Source of the DNA: XYD2-FULL-39-9 sp964561035
Lineage (GTDB): Bacteria > Patescibacteriota > Patescibacteriia > Magasanikbacterales > GWA2-37-8
DNA: 7,706 bases
Direction of reading: 5' to 3'
Assembly (NCBI GenBank): GCA_964561035.1
Contig: CAZLNR010000028.1
Location: 1-7,706, forward strand
The notes under the pieces were generated by a model that saw only the letters and a program-made list of their open reading frames with translations, was not told the DNA's origin and searched no databases. Both the position numbers and the translations under genes were made by a program. Numbering within the stretch: the stretch's first letter is position 1; every line of letters starts with the position of its first letter. Shown piece after piece: positions 4,637-7,706 of the stretch.

Positions 4637-4665
4637 AGTATAAGCCAAAAAGCAGGTTTTGTCAA
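4637..4665 (-). promoter_or_regulatory. Strong promoter of the six-cysteine gene
   Basis: On the minus strand TTGACA (4665-4660) and TATACT (4642-4637) are 17 bases apart: a perfect -35 and a five-of-six -10. Transcription would begin near 4630 and leave a leader of roughly 120 bases. Its -35 box is only 14 bases from the -35 box of the divergent rplA promoter. Confidence 0.75.
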
Positions 4666-4679
4666 GCCGTCCCTACATA

Positions 4680-4708
4680 TTGACAAGACCGCTTCCATAT
4701 ATTATAAT
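4680..4708 (+). promoter_or_regulatory. Consensus promoter of rplA
   Basis: A perfect TTGACA (4680-4685), 17-base spacer and perfect TATAAT (4703-4708). The start is expected near 4715. This is the strongest promoter in the window, as expected for a ribosomal protein gene. Confidence 0.85.
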
Positions 4709-4724
4709 CCGAGCATACGTGGGA

Positions 4725-4740
4725 TCCCGACCATTCGGGA
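4725..4740 (+). promoter_or_regulatory. Leader hairpin of rplA, possible L1 autoregulatory site
   Basis: TCCCGA (4725-4730) pairs with TCGGGA (4735-4740) around a CCAT loop, within the leader of about 52 bases. L1 is known to bind its own mRNA at rRNA-like hairpins in many bacteria. This hairpin sits where such a site would be, but I could not match the L1-binding consensus with certainty. Confidence 0.35.
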
Positions 4741-4766
4741 GTTTGTACCACTAATTATCAAAAAAT

Positions 4767-5441
4767 ATGTCAAAACGAATGGAAGCAAACAGAGCCAAGA
4801 TAGACAAAAATAAGGTCTATAACTTGGACGAAGCAGTAAAATTGCTTAAAGAAACCGCAAGCGTTAAATTTGATGCGACCGTAGAGATGCATGCCAACTT
4901 GGGCATTGATACCAAAAAAAGCGAACAGCAGGTTCGCGCCACTGTGGTTTTGCCACATGGAACCGGTAAAACAAAAACCGTAGCCGCCTTTGTAAGCCCA
5001 GAAAAAGAAAAAGAAGCAAAGGAAGCCGGAGCCGATTTTGTATACGGAGAAGAAGAAATTAAAAAAATTAAAGATACTGGAAAAATTGAATTTGAAGTTG
5101 CTGTAACCACTCCAGACATGATGCCTAAGCTTGCCTCTGTAGCTCGCGTACTTGGTCCAAAAGGTTTAATGCCTAACCCAAAAACAGATACAGTTGGCAC
5201 CAATCTTAAGAAAATGATCGGCGACATGAAAGCAGGTAAAGTTACCTTTAAAAACGATGACCATGGTAACGTACATCAGGCTGTAGGTAAAATAAGCTTT
5301 GGTGAAGAAAAACTAAAAGAAAATATCCTTACCTTTGTAGACGCCTTGCGCAAAGCGAAACCGAACACTGCCAAAGGAACATTTTTAAAAAATGTTACCA
5401 TCTGCTCGAGCATGAGCCCGTCCGTGAAAATTTCAGTCTAA
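4767..5441 (+). CDS. rplA: Large ribosomal subunit protein uL1
   Basis: A 224-residue ribosomal protein L1, which forms the mobile L1 stalk on 23S rRNA and helps release deacylated tRNA. It shows the N-terminal VYNLDEAVKLLKETASVKFDATVE region, the second-domain start VRATVVLPHGTGKT (56-69), and the family hallmark VLGPKGLMPNPKTDTV (128-143). It ends with a version of the usual 'STMGPGVK' tail, here CSSMSPSVK. Length is normal. The start ATG at 4767 gives the expected N-terminus; a second ATG at codon 5 is possible. There is no SD despite presumably high expression. Unusually, rplK (L11) is not upstream: the gene has its own promoter and its own terminator and is a single-gene unit. Confidence 0.97.
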   Translation: MSKRMEANRAKIDKNKVYNLDEAVKLLKETASVKFDATVEMHANLGIDTKKSEQQVRATVVLPHGTGKTKTVAAFVSPEKEKEAKEAGADFVYGEEEIKKIKDTGKIEFEVAVTTPDMMPKLASVARVLGPKGLMPNPKTDTVGTNLKKMIGDMKAGKVTFKNDDHGNVHQAVGKISFGEEKLKENILTFVDALRKAKPNTAKGTFLKNVTICSSMSPSVKISV

Positions 5442-5448
5442 ACTTACC

Positions 5449-5477
5449 AACCATCCCGATTATATCGGGATGGTTTT
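5449..5477 (+). terminator. Strong intrinsic terminator of rplA
   Basis: A perfect 12-bp stem, AACCATCCCGAT (5449-5460) with ATCGGGATGGTT (5464-5475), a 3-base loop and TTTT at 5474-5477, eight bases after the rplA stop. Confidence 0.9.
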
Positions 5478-5513
5478 GTAAATAAGGCGTAGATAAAAAA
5501 ATAATAAAATTAT

Positions 5514-6530
5514 ATGTTTATCATTGCCTCGGTCGGCACAGACAATTTTTCCGAAGATAAAATCAGAAAAATAATTCTGGCAGGCGCTGATGCGCTGCGT
5601 TACAGTTTTTCATACGGGCCGATTGAAACAACTCTGGAAAGAATTAAGTCCGGTATAAAAGTAATTGACGAGCTCAATTCATCGGCAAAAATAATTGTTA
5701 ACCTGCCCTCAAACCAACTTCGACTAGCCGGACCCGAAACGCCTAGAAAGATAATGGAAAACGAAGAAATTATCCTAAGCTCTGCCACGCATACACCTCT
5801 ACAAGAAGATTATGTTTATGTACATACGTCAGAACTTGGGAATTTGGTATATATAAATCAGATAACCAGTATAGACCATGGCAAAATTGCGCTTCAGGTT
5901 ACTGAAATTATAAATAACCACAACATACGAGTTCGGGCCCTCAACGAGGGATTTTTACAGAAAAGCCTAAGTATCCATATTACGCCGCACATGAAAACGG
6001 CGGACTATCTGCAAAAAACCAAAGAGGTGCTGCATCAATTAGAAGAAATTGCTCCCGATTATATTGCCGTTCCCTACATAAGCCCGGCTATAAACGAAGA
6101 AATAAAAAAATTGTCGGATTATAGCTGGCGACCAAAAATAATCACTCGCATCGAAAGCCAACTGGCAGTGGAAAATCTGGAAAAAATTTGTCAGGATAAT
6201 TTTTACGATCTAATTGTTCTTAACCGAGGCAAACTGGGAATGGAGCTGCCGTTTGAACAACTGGGTATTTACCAAAAAGAATCAATTAAAACGATTAAAA
6301 AATATAAAAAACAAGTTATCGTTTCCTCCCAGATTTTGGAAGGAACCATTCATAATTACATACCGCTGCGTTCGGATATTTTAGATTTAACCAATATTGT
6401 TTTAGATGGCGCCGACGGTATCATGCTGTGCAACGAAACCGCCTTGGGCACTCGCCCAGCCTACACTCTTTCGGTCGCAAAAAAAATAATTTTTGAAACT
6501 GAAAAGTACAAAAAATTGAATAATTTATAG
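5514..6530 (+). CDS. Degenerate, truncated pyruvate kinase-like protein
   Basis: A 338-residue protein with the pyruvate kinase barrel (A domain) and inserted B domain, but without the C-terminal domain of about 100 residues. Family landmarks: IIASVG (3-8) for the opening strand, AGADALRYSFSYG (23-35) for AGxDVxRxNFSHG, SIDHGKIALQV (119-129) for the B domain, IITRIESQLAVENL (209-222), NRGKLGMELP (237-246), VSSQILEGTI (270-279), and DGADGIMLCNETALG (298-312). Key residues differ from active enzymes: the catalytic Lys of 'KIE' is Arg212 (Glu214 is kept), the metal-binding Asp of 'RGDLG' is Lys240, Asn and His of 'NFSH' are Ser31 and Tyr34, and the 'DTKGPE' motif is absent. So it is probably not a working pyruvate kinase, and may be regulatory or have a different activity. 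No SD. It stands alone downstream of the rplA terminator. Confidence 0.8.
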   Translation: MFIIASVGTDNFSEDKIRKIILAGADALRYSFSYGPIETTLERIKSGIKVIDELNSSAKIIVNLPSNQLRLAGPETPRKIMENEEIILSSATHTPLQEDYVYVHTSELGNLVYINQITSIDHGKIALQVTEIINNHNIRVRALNEGFLQKSLSIHITPHMKTADYLQKTKEVLHQLEEIAPDYIAVPYISPAINEEIKKLSDYSWRPKIITRIESQLAVENLEKICQDNFYDLIVLNRGKLGMELPFEQLGIYQKESIKTIKKYKKQVIVSSQILEGTIHNYIPLRSDILDLTNIVLDGADGIMLCNETALGTRPAYTLSVAKKIIFETEKYKKLNNL

Positions 6531-6532
6531 AT

Positions 6533-6561
6533 TTGCCAACCTGTTTTTTTCTTGCTAGACT
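6533..6561 (+). promoter_or_regulatory. Possible promoter of the nucleotide operon
   Basis: TTGCCA (6533-6538) and TAGACT (6556-6561) are 17 bases apart, in the 58-base gap before the dCMP deaminase gene. The -10 box is only a four-of-six match. Confidence 0.35.
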
Positions 6562-6588
6562 TACACAATAAATGTCTATCAATTGTAT

Positions 6589-7056
6589 ATGCAACCAGCT
6601 AGAGAAAACTACATTTCATGGGATGAATGTTTTATGCGTATGGCGCATGTTATCGCCGAACGTTCCAAAGATCCTTCCACTCAAGCCGGAGCTGTCATTG
6701 TAAACCAAGACAATGTGGTGCTGGGTATGGGGTACAACGGCTTTCCTCGCGGCATAGACAGCGACCTGCTTCCTTGGGAACGCGAAGGCGGTTTTTTGGA
6801 TACTAAATATGCCTATGTTTGCCACGCAGAAGAAAATGCGGTCTATAACGCAACCGGTTCTGTCAAAAATGGTAAAATTTATTGCACACTATTTCCTTGT
6901 AACGAATGTGCCAAAACACTTATACAAAACGGCGTAACCGAAATTATTTTTGAAAGTGATAAATATCATGATAGTGATGTATGGGTTGCTTCACGCCGCA
7001 TGCTGGACGCAGCCAATGTGAAACGACGACAATACATTTGTGATTGGGCTAAATAA
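6589..7056 (+). CDS. dCMP deaminase (ComEB-like cytidine/deoxycytidylate deaminase)
   Basis: A 155-residue zinc-dependent deaminase, expected to convert dCMP to dUMP, the precursor for thymidylate. It shows the N-terminal SWDECFMRMAHVIAERSKDPSTQ region typical of dCMP deaminases, VLGMGYNGFPRG (44-55), the zinc and catalytic motif CHAEENA (78-84; His79 ligand and Glu81 proton shuttle), and PCNEC (103-107; two cysteine ligands). Length matches the family. I start at the ATG at 6589; an in-frame TTG two codons earlier is less likely. No SD. It is first in a tight operon: the P-loop kinase follows after nine bases, then dUTPase. Both deaminase and dUTPase yield dUMP. Confidence 0.93.
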   Translation: MQPARENYISWDECFMRMAHVIAERSKDPSTQAGAVIVNQDNVVLGMGYNGFPRGIDSDLLPWEREGGFLDTKYAYVCHAEENAVYNATGSVKNGKIYCTLFPCNECAKTLIQNGVTEIIFESDKYHDSDVWVASRRMLDAANVKRRQYICDWAK

Positions 7057-7065
7057 TACAAGTAT

Positions 7066-7632
7066 ATGGAACAAAACAATAAAAAAGTAATCCTGGGTTT
7101 TGCCGGTCTTATGGCCAGCGGCAAAGGCACGGCAGCGGCATATTACCAAAAAAAATACGGCGCCACCACATACCGATTTTCTACTATTCTGCGGGGCTTG
7201 CTGGATCGCCTATACCTGGAACATAGCCGAGACAACCTGGTAAAAATGTCTGAAATTATCCGCACTACCTTTGGCGAAGATATTATGGCCAAGGCAATTG
7301 CCGGCGACGCATCAGCGGACAATAATAATATTATTATTGTAGAAGGCATTCGCCGCATGGCGGATATCACATATTTATCCAAGCTGCCAAATTTTGTTTT
7401 GGTAGAAATTTTTGCCGAACCTGCTACCAGACATTATCGCATAACACAGCGCAGAGAAAATAACGACGACGCAACCAAGACATTTGAACAGTTTATGGAA
7501 GATCATAAGCGCTCAACCGAAATTACCATTCCCGAAGTTATAAGTCATGCTACTGAACATATAGACAACAATGGCACCATGCAAGATTTGGAGAAAAATC
7601 TAGATACGCTGCTAGAAAAATACCAAAAATAA
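7066..7632 (+). CDS. P-loop nucleotide kinase-like protein, possible (deoxy)nucleoside monophosphate kinase
   Basis: A 188-residue P-loop protein of the adenylate/cytidylate/dephospho-CoA kinase superfamily. The Walker A motif is GLMASGKGT (14-22). RFSTILRGLLDRL (37-49) fits an NMP-binding helix, VEGIRR (92-97) follows a hydrophobic strand as in the second substrate-binding region, and a lid-like arginine cluster RHYRITQRR (122-130) is present. The family resemblance includes archaeal-type dephospho-CoA kinases and phage dNMP kinases. Because it lies nine bases after dCMP deaminase and six before dUTPase, phosphorylation of a deoxynucleoside monophosphate is the likeliest role, which is an inference from context. 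It has no SD. It could instead act in CoA synthesis or in another nucleotide step. Confidence 0.75.
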   Translation: MEQNNKKVILGFAGLMASGKGTAAAYYQKKYGATTYRFSTILRGLLDRLYLEHSRDNLVKMSEIIRTTFGEDIMAKAIAGDASADNNNIIIVEGIRRMADITYLSKLPNFVLVEIFAEPATRHYRITQRRENNDDATKTFEQFMEDHKRSTEITIPEVISHATEHIDNNGTMQDLEKNLDTLLEKYQK

Positions 7633-7638
7633 TGCGTT

Positions 7639-7706
7639 ATGCAAGTTAATATAAAACGCATAGACACTTCCCTGCCCCTGCCTGAATACCAAACTTCTGG
7701 CTCGGT
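7639..7706 (+). CDS. dut: dUTPase, 5' end only
   Basis: An ATG six bases after the kinase stop opens a frame that runs off the window. The 22 complete residues begin MQVNIKRIDTSLPLPEYQ and reach TSGS, matching the start of trimeric dUTP diphosphatases (…LPLPxYxTxGSAGxDL). The enzyme hydrolyses dUTP to dUMP and pyrophosphate, keeping uracil out of DNA and feeding thymidylate synthesis. The catalytic motifs lie beyond the window. Position as third gene in the nucleotide operon supports the call. Confidence 0.85.
   Translation, partial: MQVNIKRIDTSLPLPEYQTSGS

Noticed and set aside
4424..4648. Minus-strand 74-residue frame overlapping the start of the six-cysteine gene, considered as a frameshifted N-terminus
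   Set aside because: Its TTG start lies upstream of the predicted transcription start and it crosses the leader hairpins. A frameshift cannot be excluded without homologues, but nothing supports it.
3921..4683. Several plus-strand open frames opposite the six-cysteine gene
   Set aside because: They overlap each other and the minus-strand leader, show no initiation signals and have unnatural composition. The minus frame has the promoter, coherent codon bias and Cys pattern.
1..7706. CRISPR array, insertion sequence or transposase
   Set aside because: No regularly spaced direct repeats, terminal inverted repeats with a transposase, or Cas-like proteins were seen.

Overview
The window looks like a piece of an AT-rich, compact bacterial chromosome, most likely from the Candidate Phyla Radiation (Patescibacteria, Parcubacteria-like). 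This placement is inferred from three things: most genes start without a Shine-Dalgarno (SD) sequence, several family members are reduced or degenerate (a pyruvate kinase without its C-terminal domain, a kinase-like protein with altered catalytic motifs), and ribosomal protein L1 stands alone without L11. No 16S rRNA or other firm taxonomic marker is present apart from L1.

Layout from left to right. (1) 1-980, plus strand: a DUF4342 membrane-anchored small protein, a 40-residue very basic protein ending in a strong terminator, and a short TspO/MBR membrane protein. (2) 1040-1520, plus strand: a GC-rich transcription unit with its own promoter, a leader hairpin with a GGGG loop, a strong SD, an orphan 66-residue protein, a structured 3' part and a terminator. 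(3) 1567-2151: NADPH-dependent FMN reductase family protein, convergent with (4) two minus-strand genes, a cytochrome b5-domain lipoprotein (2206-2685) and a divergent kinase-fold protein (2722-3834). (5) 3899-4665, minus strand: a second GC-rich unit with a consensus promoter, leader hairpins (one again with a GGGG loop), an orphan six-cysteine protein with a CxxC-x6-CxxC knuckle, a long 3' hairpin and a terminator. (6) Divergent from it, rplA (L1) has a perfect TTGACA-17-TATAAT promoter, a leader hairpin and a strong terminator. (7) 5514-6530: degenerate pyruvate kinase-like protein. (8) 6589 to the window end: a tight operon with dCMP deaminase, a P-loop nucleotide kinase-like protein and the start of dUTPase, which points to deoxypyrimidine nucleotide (dUMP/dTTP) supply and dUTP clearance.

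The part most worth attention is the pair of GC-rich orphan units (about 1047-1518 and 3899-4665). They differ from everything around them in base composition and codon use. The one at 1145 has the only textbook SD in the window. Both have a 5' leader hairpin that presents GGGG in its loop a few tens of bases before the start codon. I do not recognise either protein. They may be acquired genes, or a class of differently translated and regulated genes.
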